From: Bacteroides intestinalis
GTDB taxonomy: Bacteria; Bacteroidota; Bacteroidia; Bacteroidales; Bacteroidaceae
Length of the DNA: 64,000 nt
Assembly (NCBI RefSeq): GCF_003464595.1
Contig: NZ_QRZF01000010.1
Coordinates: 1-64,000 of the forward strand
Direction: 5' to 3'
Shown here in pieces: positions 24,845 through 33,725 of the stretch. The notes under the pieces were generated by a model. The model had not been told where the DNA came from and ran no database searches. It saw only the letters and a program-made list of their open reading frames with translations. The stretch's first letter is position 1. Each line of letters begins with the position of its first letter. The position numbers and the translations under genes were made by a program.

Positions 24845-25938
24845 GAATTGTTGTCACAGGTACCAGAGGTATTCCCGGCATACAGGGTGGGGTAGAAACA
24901 CATTGTCAGGAACTCTATCCCTTGATTGCGGATGAACAACACGAGATCATCGTCGTTCGTCGTCCCAATTATGCTGTGGATCGTTCTATACAAATCTATA
25001 AACAAGTTGCTATTAAAGATATCAGTACCCCCCGCAGCAAACACCTGGAAGCTTTTGTTCATACTTTTAAAGCTGTGATTTATGCTCGCAAAGTGAAAGC
25101 TGACATCGTTCATATTCATGCTGTGGGACCGGCTCTGATGACTCCTATCGCGCGTTTGTTGGGTATGAAAGTCGTGATAACACATCATGGTCCCGATTAT
25201 GACCGTGATAAATGGGGGCGTTTTGCCAAGTGGATACTACGTATGGGAGAAAGAGCAGGAGTCTATTATGCCAATAATATAATTGTAATATCAGAACATA
25301 TACGGCAAATAATATATCATCAGTATTCAGCAAAAAGAAACGTCACGCTGATACACAATGGAGTAAATGTACCAGCGCGTGTAATTGGTACAGAATATCT
25401 TGAAAGTTTAGATTTGACAGAATATGGATATGTCTTGGCTGTAGGACGTTTTGTGAAAGAAAAAAACTTAGACCAACTGGTCGAAGCTTTCACGCAACTT
25501 TCTTCACCTTCTATGAAATTAGTAATAGCCGGAGATGCCGACTTTCAAGATGAATATGCCCAAAAGTTAAAAGAAGTATGCCGGAAAGAGAAAAATATTT
25601 GCCTGACAGGTTTTATAAAAGGAGATAAACTAGCACAATTATATACATATGCAAAAGTATTTGTATTGCCATCTACCCACGAAGGTCTACCTATTGCACT
25701 ACTTGAAGCGATGAGCTATGGTTGCCCGGTACTGGCAAGTGATATTCCTGCCAACAAAGAAATAGGACTGCCTGATGAATGTTATTTCAGAAATGGCGAT
25801 TTTAGTAATTTGCTTCACACTCTAAAGGAAAAGATAGAAATATCTCAGAGCAAACGGATTACTTATGATCTATCATTTTATAGTTGGCATCACATTGCTC
25901 AACAGACTAAAGAAATCTATGATTCTTTAATTGTTTAA
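24841..25938 (+). CDS. Family 4 glycosyltransferase, DUF1972-type start
   Basis: This 365-residue enzyme begins MRIVVTGTRGIPGIQGGVET, the opening typical of a rhamnosyl/galactosyl GT4 branch (DUF1972 N-terminus). The C-terminal domain has AVGRFVKEKNLDQLVEAFTQ and STHEGLPIALLEAMSYGCPV with the E-x7-E motif. It starts inside the stop of the radical SAM gene (ATGA), so the two are translationally coupled. It is cytoplasmic. The exact sugar is unknown. Confidence 0.88.
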   Translation: MRIVVTGTRGIPGIQGGVETHCQELYPLIADEQHEIIVVRRPNYAVDRSIQIYKQVAIKDISTPRSKHLEAFVHTFKAVIYARKVKADIVHIHAVGPALMTPIARLLGMKVVITHHGPDYDRDKWGRFAKWILRMGERAGVYYANNIIVISEHIRQIIYHQYSAKRNVTLIHNGVNVPARVIGTEYLESLDLTEYGYVLAVGRFVKEKNLDQLVEAFTQLSSPSMKLVIAGDADFQDEYAQKLKEVCRKEKNICLTGFIKGDKLAQLYTYAKVFVLPSTHEGLPIALLEAMSYGCPVLASDIPANKEIGLPDECYFRNGDFSNLLHTLKEKIEISQSKRITYDLSFYSWHHIAQQTKEIYDSLIV

Positions 25939-25994
25939 AACAATATAGGCAAAAGTTTACCGTTCTATAATTCAAAGTACGCTATATTTTAAGA

Positions 25995-26615
25995 ATGAAT
26001 ATACAGTCTCCATTATATAATTTCCCGCTGCAACGGAAAGGTAACCAATTTATAAAAAGAACTCTCGATATTATATTTGCATCGATAGTTTTGATTCTGA
26101 TATATCCACTAGCTTATATCATTATTGGGTGTTGCATCAAAATAATGATGCCCGGTAAAATAATATTTTCTCAAAAAAGGAATGGACAACATGGGAAAGT
26201 ATTTACCTGTTATAAATTCCGTTCTATGTTGCCAAATGGTGAAGCTGATATACAGCAGGCATCTCATGAAGATCCGCGTATCACTCCTCTTGGCCGTTTC
26301 TTACGTATCACCAGTCTTGATGAATTACCTCAATTCTGGAATGTTCTTAAAGGAGACATGTCCGTAGTTGGTCCACGTCCTCATATGCTGATACATACTG
26401 AGCAATATTGCAATATTATTCCTGAATACAACAAAAGGCTTATGGTGAAACCGGGAATAACGGGCTGGGCACAGATACACAACTTGCGCGGTGAAACGGA
26501 AAAATTAGACAAGATGAAGAAAAGAGTGGAATATGATATATGGTATATTGAGCATTGGTCATTCTTATTAGACCTAAGAATAATGCTGAGCACAGTGAAA
26601 ATCATATTCCGATAA
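25995..26615 (+). CDS. Undecaprenyl-phosphate sugar-phosphate transferase
   Basis: This 206-residue enzyme is the minimal PNPT catalytic unit. One hydrophobic helix (about 22-50) precedes SQKRNGQHGKVFTCYKFRSM, the catalytic region SLDELPQFWNVLKGDMSVVG with PRP, and the tail KPGITGWAQIHNLRGET. It lacks the extra helices of WcaJ-type proteins. It would start repeat-unit synthesis by moving a sugar-1-phosphate to undecaprenyl phosphate. It lies after the glycosyltransferases and four bases before the wzi-like gene. The first sugar cannot be assigned. Confidence 0.92.
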   Translation: MNIQSPLYNFPLQRKGNQFIKRTLDIIFASIVLILIYPLAYIIIGCCIKIMMPGKIIFSQKRNGQHGKVFTCYKFRSMLPNGEADIQQASHEDPRITPLGRFLRITSLDELPQFWNVLKGDMSVVGPRPHMLIHTEQYCNIIPEYNKRLMVKPGITGWAQIHNLRGETEKLDKMKKRVEYDIWYIEHWSFLLDLRIMLSTVKIIFR

Positions 26616-26619
26616 GCCT

Positions 26620-28056
26620 ATGCGTAAAGTCTGCCACATACTCACAATCCTGTTTTGTTTCTCTGCATCCTCCGTGGTGACAGCACAAAATGGCCTGAAA
26701 CAACAGAATGTTTCATCTTTCGTTGAATATGGAGCATCTGTCCACACAGGCGATAATACTCCTTTATGGCAAGTAAGTAATCAGCATGGACTTTCCTCTA
26801 TCGACAATAATACTTACTTGAGAGGTGGTGCTTTCTATACAGATACAATCCGCCAATGGAGGTTGGAAGGTGGACTGGATATGGCAATGGCTACAGGGTT
26901 TACATCTACCTTTGTTTTGCAACAGGCATATGCAGATATTCGATACAAATGGATAGGATTACTTATTGGTAGTAAAGAGATTAATTCCCCTTTGTTAAAC
27001 CAAGAATTAAGTAGCGGAGGATTGCTCTGGTCAGGAAATGCAAGACCAATTCCGCAAGTATGGATAGGCCTTCCTGAATATGTACAGATACTGCCGCGCC
27101 TTGCCTTGAAAGCAGAAATATCATACGGATGGTTTACTGACAATAAATATCAGGAAGAAAAAGTTGGAGAAGATTTCTGGTATACCAAGAGTATCAAATA
27201 CCATCACAAGAGTGGATTTCTCCGCATCGGTGTACCACAAGGTAAATGGCAACTGGATTTAGGTATGAGCCTGGATGTACAATTTGGCGGTTACAAAAGT
27301 GCCGGAACAGATGCAGGAGATTTGGGCAATAGTTGGAAAGATTATTTTAAAGTATTTATCCCGACTCATGGAGATGACAGCAGCCCGGAGGGTGAACAGA
27401 TAGCTTATCAAGGTAATTTTATGGGCAGTGAACATATCCGGATGACCTATCGTCACAATGATTTCTCAATTAGTGCCTATATGGAAAACTATTACGACGA
27501 TTTCAGCGGAATGGGTAAGCTCAATGGATTTGACGGATTGTGGGGAGTCGAGTATAAATCCAATCACAAGCAAGCTATCAACGGTTTCGTTCTGGAGTAT
27601 TATCAAACTACCAATCAAAGTGGCCCGATGCATGGGTTAGACTTCAGTGAGGTAAAGAAGACAGGGGGAGCCGATGACTACTATAATAATGATTGGTATC
27701 CCGGTTGGGTGCATTGGGGGATGAGCATGGCCAATCCATTGATAGCTTCTCCCATTTACAACAAAGATGGCGATATGTCCTTCAAATACAACCGTATACG
27801 AGCCATGCATTTAGGTTGGAGCGGAGACATCAGCAGTGAATGGACATACCTCGCAAAACTGTCATATAACAAAACTTGGGGAACTCCTTTCAAACCTATA
27901 CCCGATATATTAGAAAATTTTTCTACTTTTGCATCAATTATCTATACTCCCCGTAAATGGAAGGGATGGAAGTTCAATGCTTCTATCGCTTTTGATACCG
28001 GAGAGATATATGGCGACAATTTAGGTTGCCAGTTGAAAGTACGAAAAATATTCTAA
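26620..28056 (+). CDS. Wzi-like outer-membrane capsule assembly protein
   Basis: This 478-residue protein has a signal peptide (residues 1-22, ending VVTAQ) and a series of alternating aromatic strands of an outer-membrane beta-barrel (for example FLRIGVPQGKWQLDLGMSLD and IRMTYRHNDFSISAYMENYY). It ends in ...LKVRKIF, a barrel-like aromatic terminus. Wzi holds exported polysaccharide at the cell surface. It links the locus to surface attachment rather than secretion alone. The barrel strand number was not counted. Confidence 0.82.
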   Translation: MRKVCHILTILFCFSASSVVTAQNGLKQQNVSSFVEYGASVHTGDNTPLWQVSNQHGLSSIDNNTYLRGGAFYTDTIRQWRLEGGLDMAMATGFTSTFVLQQAYADIRYKWIGLLIGSKEINSPLLNQELSSGGLLWSGNARPIPQVWIGLPEYVQILPRLALKAEISYGWFTDNKYQEEKVGEDFWYTKSIKYHHKSGFLRIGVPQGKWQLDLGMSLDVQFGGYKSAGTDAGDLGNSWKDYFKVFIPTHGDDSSPEGEQIAYQGNFMGSEHIRMTYRHNDFSISAYMENYYDDFSGMGKLNGFDGLWGVEYKSNHKQAINGFVLEYYQTTNQSGPMHGLDFSEVKKTGGADDYYNNDWYPGWVHWGMSMANPLIASPIYNKDGDMSFKYNRIRAMHLGWSGDISSEWTYLAKLSYNKTWGTPFKPIPDILENFSTFASIIYTPRKWKGWKFNASIAFDTGEIYGDNLGCQLKVRKIF

Positions 28057-28060
28057 AGAA

Positions 28061-28609
28061 ATGAATTACATACAGACAGAAATTGATGGCGTATGGTTGA
28101 TTGAGCCAAAAGTGTTTCGCGACGAGCGTGGGTATTTTATGGAAGCCTTTAAAGAGGAAGATTTTAAAGCGCACATAGGTGATGTACATTTCGTTCAGGA
28201 CAATGAATCGAAATCCTCTTTCGGCGTGTTACGCGGACTACACTATCAAAAAGGAGAATACTGCCAGTCGAAACTGGTACGTGTCATTAAAGGAAAAGTT
28301 CTGGATGTGGCAGTAGACCTGCGACGGACATCCCCAACGTTCGGCAAATACGTCAGCGTGGAACTCAGTGAAGAGAACCAACGCCAGTTCTTCATTCCCC
28401 GTGGTTTTGCACACGGTTTTCTGGTATTAAGCGACGAAGCTATTTTTACGTATAAAGTGGATAATGTGTACGCTCCACAGGCAGAAGCATCCATCCGCTA
28501 CAATGATGAAGCAATAGGCATTGACTGGCCGGTTGCCGAAGAACATTTACTATTATCTCCTAAAGATAAAGCTGCTCCTCTTTTTAAGGATGCAGTATAT
28601 TTTGAATAA
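28061..28609 (+). CDS. rfbC: dTDP-4-dehydrorhamnose 3,5-epimerase
   Basis: This 182-residue cupin enzyme has the usual RmlC length and motifs: FRDERGYFMEAF, FVQDNESKSSFGVLRGLHYQ with the catalytic His, and PRGFAHGFLVLSDEA. It epimerises dTDP-4-keto-6-deoxyglucose on the way to dTDP-L-rhamnose. rfbA, rfbB and rfbD are not in the window and must lie elsewhere if rhamnose is made. It starts four bases after the wzi-like gene and ends just before ugd. Confidence 0.95.
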   Translation: MNYIQTEIDGVWLIEPKVFRDERGYFMEAFKEEDFKAHIGDVHFVQDNESKSSFGVLRGLHYQKGEYCQSKLVRVIKGKVLDVAVDLRRTSPTFGKYVSVELSEENQRQFFIPRGFAHGFLVLSDEAIFTYKVDNVYAPQAEASIRYNDEAIGIDWPVAEEHLLLSPKDKAAPLFKDAVYFE

Positions 28610-28614
28610 AGAGT

Positions 28615-29928
28615 ATGAAGATAGCTATTGTCGGTACAGGATATGTCGGTCTGGTGACTGGAACCTGTTTTGCAGAAATTGGTGTCAACGTTATTTGCAT
28701 AGATACGAACAGTGAGAAAATCGAAGCACTGAAGAAAGGGATCATTCCTATTTATGAGAGTGGTCTGGAAGAAATGGTAAACCGGAATATGAAAGCCGGA
28801 CGCCTACACTTCACCACTTCGCTGGAAAGTTGCCTGAATGAAGTGGACGTCATTTTCAGTGCCGTTGGTACTCCTCCTGATGAAGATGGAAGCGCTGACC
28901 TTAGTTATGTACTTGAAGTCGCCCGTACTATTGGCCGGAATATGCAGAAATACATATTGGTAGTTACCAAAAGTACAGTTCCCGTTGGTACAGCTAAAAA
29001 AGTACGCGCTGCTATTCAGGAAGAATTGGATAAACGAAGCATTAACATTCAATTCGATGTAGCTTCTAATCCGGAATTTCTAAAAGAAGGTAACGCCATT
29101 AATGACTTTATGAGTCCCGACCGCGTAGTAGTAGGAGTAGAGTCCGAACGGGCAAAGAAGCTGATGAGCAAACTCTATAAGCCGTTTTTGCTGAATAATT
29201 TCCGTGTTATATTTATGGATATTCCATCTGCCGAGATGACTAAATATGCAGCTAATTCAATGCTCGCCACCCGCATCAGTTTTATGAATGACATAGCTAA
29301 TCTTTGCGAACTGGTAGGTGCGGATGTGAACATGGTGCGTAGCGGTATTGGTTCGGATACCCGCATTGGTCGTAAGTTTCTCTATCCCGGTATTGGTTAT
29401 GGAGGTTCTTGCTTCCCAAAAGATGTGAAAGCACTCATTAAGACCGCTGAACAAAATGGCTACCAAATGCGTGTGTTGCATGCAGTAGAAGAAGTAAACG
29501 AACTGCAAAAAAGTATCCTTTTTGATAAGCTTTGCAAGCATTTCAACAATGACCTGAAAGGTAAAACAATTGCTTTGTGGGGGCTGGCTTTTAAACCGGA
29601 AACTGATGATATGCGTGAGGCCCCTTCACTGGTTCTGATAGATAAATTGCTGAAAGCCGGATGTAAAGTACGCGCCTATGACTCCGCTGCAATGGACGAA
29701 TGCCGCCGCCGGATAGGAGAGAGCATTTACTATGCAAGAGACATGTATGATGCCGTACTTGATGCTGATGCTTTGATGCTGGTTACTGAATGGAAGGAGT
29801 TCCGGTTACCGTCTTGGGCAGTTATCAAGAAGACCATGGAACGAGCTGTAGTACTGGACGGACGCAACATCTATGATAAAAAAGAAATGGAAGAGCAAGG
29901 GTTTATTTATTATTGCATCGGACATTAA
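28615..29928 (+). CDS. ugd: UDP-glucose 6-dehydrogenase
   Basis: This 437-residue enzyme opens with the NAD motif KIAIVGTGYVGLVTGTCFAE and has the catalytic cysteine at 266 (GYGGSCFPKD). The central helix motif NPEFLKEGNAINDFMSPDRV and the C-terminal domain WGLAFKPETDDMREAPSLVL are standard. It oxidises UDP-glucose to UDP-glucuronate, a donor for the polymer. It is the last enzyme gene of the locus, five bases after rfbC. UDP-N-acetylmannosamine dehydrogenases are related, but these motifs favour UDP-glucose. Confidence 0.93.
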   Translation: MKIAIVGTGYVGLVTGTCFAEIGVNVICIDTNSEKIEALKKGIIPIYESGLEEMVNRNMKAGRLHFTTSLESCLNEVDVIFSAVGTPPDEDGSADLSYVLEVARTIGRNMQKYILVVTKSTVPVGTAKKVRAAIQEELDKRSINIQFDVASNPEFLKEGNAINDFMSPDRVVVGVESERAKKLMSKLYKPFLLNNFRVIFMDIPSAEMTKYAANSMLATRISFMNDIANLCELVGADVNMVRSGIGSDTRIGRKFLYPGIGYGGSCFPKDVKALIKTAEQNGYQMRVLHAVEEVNELQKSILFDKLCKHFNNDLKGKTIALWGLAFKPETDDMREAPSLVLIDKLLKAGCKVRAYDSAAMDECRRRIGESIYYARDMYDAVLDADALMLVTEWKEFRLPSWAVIKKTMERAVVLDGRNIYDKKEMEEQGFIYYCIGH

Positions 29929-29950
29929 GAATATTAAAACGGAGGGAGTT

Positions 29951-30748
29951 ATGATGAAGTGGAGTACTATTTCTATAGTGCTCGTTATTATGCTGACATC
30001 TTGCAATAACGTCAAAAGTGGAGAGACTTCCAGCAAGGAAGATCTGACCGCAAAAGAAATGTTGCAAGGTATCTGGATAGATGACGAGACGGATATGCCG
30101 TTAATGCGTATTAGCGGTGATACGATTTATTATGTCGACCCTCAAAATATTCCAGTTTATTTCAAGGTACTTCGCGACACAATATATGTACGAGGTAATA
30201 CCCCTATAGCTTATAAAATAGACCGGCAGACAGAATACAGTTTCTGGTTCCATTCGCTTTCTGATGAAATCGTGAAACTGCATAAGTCAGAAAACCCGGA
30301 AGATACACTGTCATTCTCCAGTCAGGAAGCGGAAGCCATTCCCACTATCTCCGAAGTGGTGCAAAAGGATAGTGTGGTAATGTATAAAGGGACACGTTAT
30401 CGGGGATACGTCTATATTAATCCCTCCAAGATGAAGGTTATCAGGACTACTTATTCAGATGAAGGAATTGGTATCGACAATGTATACTACGACAATGTGA
30501 TACATATCTGTGTCTATGAAGGGAAGAATTTACTGTACGGTCAAGATATAACCAAGAAAATGTTCCATACTGTCTTCCCGGAAGAGGTACTCAGCCAGAT
30601 GATCCTTACTGATATGGATTTCATGGGAGTGAATGGAAAAGGCTATCACTATGAAGCAACGCTCCGTATTCCGGAAAGCTCCGTTTACCACCTTGTGGAC
30701 CTGACTATTGATGCTGATAAAGAGCTACATATAAAAATGGTGGAGTAG
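29951..30748 (+). CDS. Predicted lipoprotein of unknown function
   Basis: This 265-residue protein has a short signal and the lipobox LTSC (Cys18). Two beta-rich parts follow: residues about 40-120 (GIWIDDETDMPLMRISGDTI) and about 125-265, with a possible DUF4738-like character that I cannot confirm. I chose the ATG at 29951 because GGAGGGAG lies directly before it and the signal peptide starts there; an in-frame start at 29873 would overlap ugd and add a basic, non-signal segment. It follows ugd by 22 bases and may share its transcript, but its content does not resemble polysaccharide genes. It converges on the helicase gene. Confidence 0.75.
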   Translation: MMKWSTISIVLVIMLTSCNNVKSGETSSKEDLTAKEMLQGIWIDDETDMPLMRISGDTIYYVDPQNIPVYFKVLRDTIYVRGNTPIAYKIDRQTEYSFWFHSLSDEIVKLHKSENPEDTLSFSSQEAEAIPTISEVVQKDSVVMYKGTRYRGYVYINPSKMKVIRTTYSDEGIGIDNVYYDNVIHICVYEGKNLLYGQDITKKMFHTVFPEEVLSQMILTDMDFMGVNGKGYHYEATLRIPESSVYHLVDLTIDADKELHIKMVE

Positions 30749-30761
30749 TAAAACTTCACCA

Positions 30762-31997
30762 TTATTTCTTTCTACCACCTTTATTCGCATTTCTGCCTCC
30801 CTTGGACGAACGAAAGTTTTTCTTGCCTCTACCATCATAACTGCGTGGCTTGTATTCAGGCGCTTCGCCCAACTCCTCGGGTACAGCTATTTTATAAATC
30901 TCTTTCTCCAGGAAATTTTCTATCTGCTTGAAATTACTTTGCTCCTTTTCGTTGATGAAAGTCAAAGCAACGCCATCATTATTAGCACGTGCTGTACGGC
31001 CAATACGGTGAACGTAATCTTCGCTATCATGGGGAACATCGTAGTTGATCACAAGACGGATATCATCAATATCAATACCACGTGCCACAATGTCAGTGGC
31101 AACAAGGATATTTACACGCCCGGCTTTAAATTCATGCATCACCTCCTCACGTTGAGCCTGTTCCAGATCTGAATGCATTTCACCCACATTCAACTTCATC
31201 ATTTTAAGAGCTTTCGTCACCTCTTTTACCTTCAACTTGGATGAAGCGAATATAATTACGCGTTCCGGTGTCTGCTCCGCAAAAAGGCTGCGAATGATGC
31301 CCAATTTCTGATTCTCGTAACAAACATACGCTGCCTGCACGATCTTTTCAGCAGGACGGGAAACAGCAAGCTTAACTTCGGCAGGGTTGTTGAGGATGGT
31401 ATTAGCAAGTTGTTGAATCTTGGCAGGCATGGTGGCAGAAAACATGATTGTTTGCCGTTCCTTGGGCAAGTACTTCACTATCTGCATAATGTCGTCATAG
31501 AATCCCATATCGAGCATACGGTCGGCTTCATCAAGAATGAAGTAGGAGACACGCGAAAGATCAACATAACCCAAACTAAGATGAGCAATCAAACGTCCCG
31601 GAGTAGCAATTACAACATCAGCTCCCAACATCAACCCTTTTTTCTGTTGTTCAAAAAGTACTCCGTCGTTACCACCGTAAACAGCTACACTACTGACAGG
31701 CATAAAATAAGAAAAACCTTCCATCTGCTGGTCTATCTGCTGCGCCAACTCACGCGTAGGCGACATAACAATACAGTTGATGGCATCTTCCGGGTGGTTA
31801 CCTTCCGATAGTTTATTCAATACAGGCAGCAGATAAGCGGCTGTCTTACCAGTTCCGGTCTGTGCTACGGCTATCAAATCTCTGCCTTCAAGTATAACGG
31901 GGATGGATTTCTCTTGTATAGGTGTGCACTCGTCGAAGCGCATGGCTTCCAGTGCATCAAGCACCTGGTCATTCAGTTGTAGTTCGGAAAACTTCAT
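30762..31997 (-). CDS. DEAD-box RNA helicase, RhlE-type
   Basis: This 411-residue protein has all core motifs: the Q motif near PIQEKSIPVI, Walker A AQTGTGKTAA, PTRELAQQ, DEAD inside ILDEADRMLDMGF, SAT in FSATMP, VATDIVARGIDI and HRIGRTARA. A basic Gly/Arg/Lys tail (GRGKKNFRSSKGGRNANKGG) probably binds RNA. Such helicases unwind rRNA or mRNA structures in ribosome assembly and cold adaptation. It has its own promoter at 32017-32047 and a leader of only about 13 nt. Confidence 0.93.
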   Translation of the reverse strand: MKFSELQLNDQVLDALEAMRFDECTPIQEKSIPVILEGRDLIAVAQTGTGKTAAYLLPVLNKLSEGNHPEDAINCIVMSPTRELAQQIDQQMEGFSYFMPVSSVAVYGGNDGVLFEQQKKGLMLGADVVIATPGRLIAHLSLGYVDLSRVSYFILDEADRMLDMGFYDDIMQIVKYLPKERQTIMFSATMPAKIQQLANTILNNPAEVKLAVSRPAEKIVQAAYVCYENQKLGIIRSLFAEQTPERVIIFASSKLKVKEVTKALKMMKLNVGEMHSDLEQAQREEVMHEFKAGRVNILVATDIVARGIDIDDIRLVINYDVPHDSEDYVHRIGRTARANNDGVALTFINEKEQSNFKQIENFLEKEIYKIAVPEELGEAPEYKPRSYDGRGKKNFRSSKGGRNANKGGRKK

Positions 31998-32016
31998 GTT
32001 TCTTTTTATTTAGCCG

Positions 32017-32047
32017 CAAAGATAGGAAATAAAGTGATTAACACAAA
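32017..32047 (-). promoter_or_regulatory. Promoter of the DEAD-box helicase
   Basis: On the minus strand TTTG (32044-32047) is followed after 19 bases by TATCTTTG (32017-32024), a near-ideal Bacteroides promoter. Confidence 0.75.
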
Positions 32048-32076
32048 AGAATGAAGCGACTTTGCAATCCATTCCT

Positions 32077-33714
32077 TTAATAGCCCGGATGCTGCTCCCA
32101 TCCCGGATTCATCTGTCTGATTTTCTCTGGAATAGGGAAGACGGTAGTATATCCGTTTTCCTCGTCAGGCAGTTGCGGACGACTGCTGTAAGCACGGGTA
32201 AATTGTCCGAAACGAATTAGGTCCTGGCGTCTCCAACCTTCCCATGCAAATTCCAACTGACGTTCAGCAAGAAGATTCTCTAAAGTAGCAACACGTTCCG
32301 GTGCTCTTACGCGGGCACGCACTTGGTTCAGTTCTTCATCTCCATCGCGTCCGTCACGAACCTTAGCCTCACTCTTCATCAATAGCACATCTGCATAACG
32401 GAACAAGACAATATCATTTTCCATCAGCTTACCATCTTTCATTGCTTTATCATCAATTTCATATTTCTTCATGCGGGCGCCAGCAGTCTTTTTGTAAGGT
32501 TCATCGGATATATCTAACTTTACTTTCCACGGCTCGTAAACCAAAACAGTTCCATCATCCAGTTTTACAACGTTACCTTTCAAATCGTAGACTGTACCTG
32601 CATAATAGCAGAAATCAAAACGAGGGTCTTGTAGATCGGTATCATATCCAAAGGTCTGCAGGGCTTCAATGGTAGCACTCGATCCGTTTTCACCGGATAA
32701 CCCCAATGCTTTGGCATGATTATAATGGCGTGAGCGGAAAAGATATTGCATCTGATTGGTGTACAGTGTTTTGCTCATAGGTACAGTAAAGATATTCTCA
32801 GCGGAACTTTCATTGTATACAGCAAAATTAGCTGTATAATCCGGCTCGAGGCGATAGCCAAACGCTGTGATCTTATCACAATAAGTTTCTGCAGCCTGCC
32901 AGGCATTTAATGTAGTGCCATCTATTTCGAAAAAGATATTCTTTCCATCAGGACGAACACCATCTGTCCAGTTATTGTCTGTGTAAATTTCGGCATTCAG
33001 TGCCAACTTTGCCAGCAAAAAGTATGCAACAGGACGTGTCAAACGTCCGTAATAATTGCCGGAACGGTTGCTGAACTGGGCGGGCAGGAGTGGAGCGGCC
33101 TCTTGTAATTCCCTGACTACAAAGTCGAATACATTCTTACGCTCGCTCAACACTATATCTTTTGAAGCAACATTAGAGTGTAAAACCAGTGGTATACGTC
33201 CAAACAGATCCATCAGATAGTAATAGTACATTGCACGAAAAGCACGTACCTCGGCGCGATAGCCGGAAAGCTCCACATCAGAGTGGGTTAGAGCATAGGT
33301 CTCTATATGTTCCAGAGAGTTGTTACTAAGCATAATTACCTTATAAAGATATTCCCAGGTGGCCTGTATTGCATCATTGTTTACGCCCCATTTATGCAGA
33401 AATAACCCTTGCCAGAAACCGCCATCATACCAGTCGCCACCTCGGGTAGGCATAATGGCTTCATCAGTGGTAAAAGTATTCAGGTCATAGATACCACGGC
33501 CGGTTCCTTGCAATCCCTGGCTATCAGCATTTCCACCTATGTAATTGTAGAGGGATGCCACTGCATTGAGATAGAGTTCAGAGATATTACTATAACCTTC
33601 CTCTTCAGGCAGTGCATCACGAGACTTTTCTTTCAGAAAACCGTCGCACGAAGTCATTCCCCAGCAAAGGGCAACTAAAATACAAAACGAACAAAATATA
33701 GAATTACGTTTCAT
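32077..33714 (-). CDS. SusD/RagB-family surface lipoprotein
   Basis: This 545-residue lipoprotein has the lipobox MTSC (Cys23) followed by the SusD-family start DGFLKEKSRDALPEEEGYSN. TPR-like helical repeats include YRAEVRAFRAMYYYYLMDLF and the hallmark FGRIPLV. The C-terminal motif LLAERQLEFAWEGWRRQDLI is the usual SusD ending. It caps the SusC-like pore and binds the nutrient, a glycan or a peptide, on the cell surface. It is 11 bases downstream of susC. No glycoside hydrolase, protease or sensor gene is adjacent, so the ligand is unknown. Confidence 0.92.
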   Translation of the reverse strand: MKRNSIFCSFCILVALCWGMTSCDGFLKEKSRDALPEEEGYSNISELYLNAVASLYNYIGGNADSQGLQGTGRGIYDLNTFTTDEAIMPTRGGDWYDGGFWQGLFLHKWGVNNDAIQATWEYLYKVIMLSNNSLEHIETYALTHSDVELSGYRAEVRAFRAMYYYYLMDLFGRIPLVLHSNVASKDIVLSERKNVFDFVVRELQEAAPLLPAQFSNRSGNYYGRLTRPVAYFLLAKLALNAEIYTDNNWTDGVRPDGKNIFFEIDGTTLNAWQAAETYCDKITAFGYRLEPDYTANFAVYNESSAENIFTVPMSKTLYTNQMQYLFRSRHYNHAKALGLSGENGSSATIEALQTFGYDTDLQDPRFDFCYYAGTVYDLKGNVVKLDDGTVLVYEPWKVKLDISDEPYKKTAGARMKKYEIDDKAMKDGKLMENDIVLFRYADVLLMKSEAKVRDGRDGDEELNQVRARVRAPERVATLENLLAERQLEFAWEGWRRQDLIRFGQFTRAYSSRPQLPDEENGYTTVFPIPEKIRQMNPGWEQHPGY

Positions 33715-33725
33715 GGCTTTAAGGT

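Noticed and set aside
29873-29951. Lipoprotein start inside ugd
   Set aside because: The extension is basic and hydrophilic before the signal peptide; a strong ribosome site precedes 29951.
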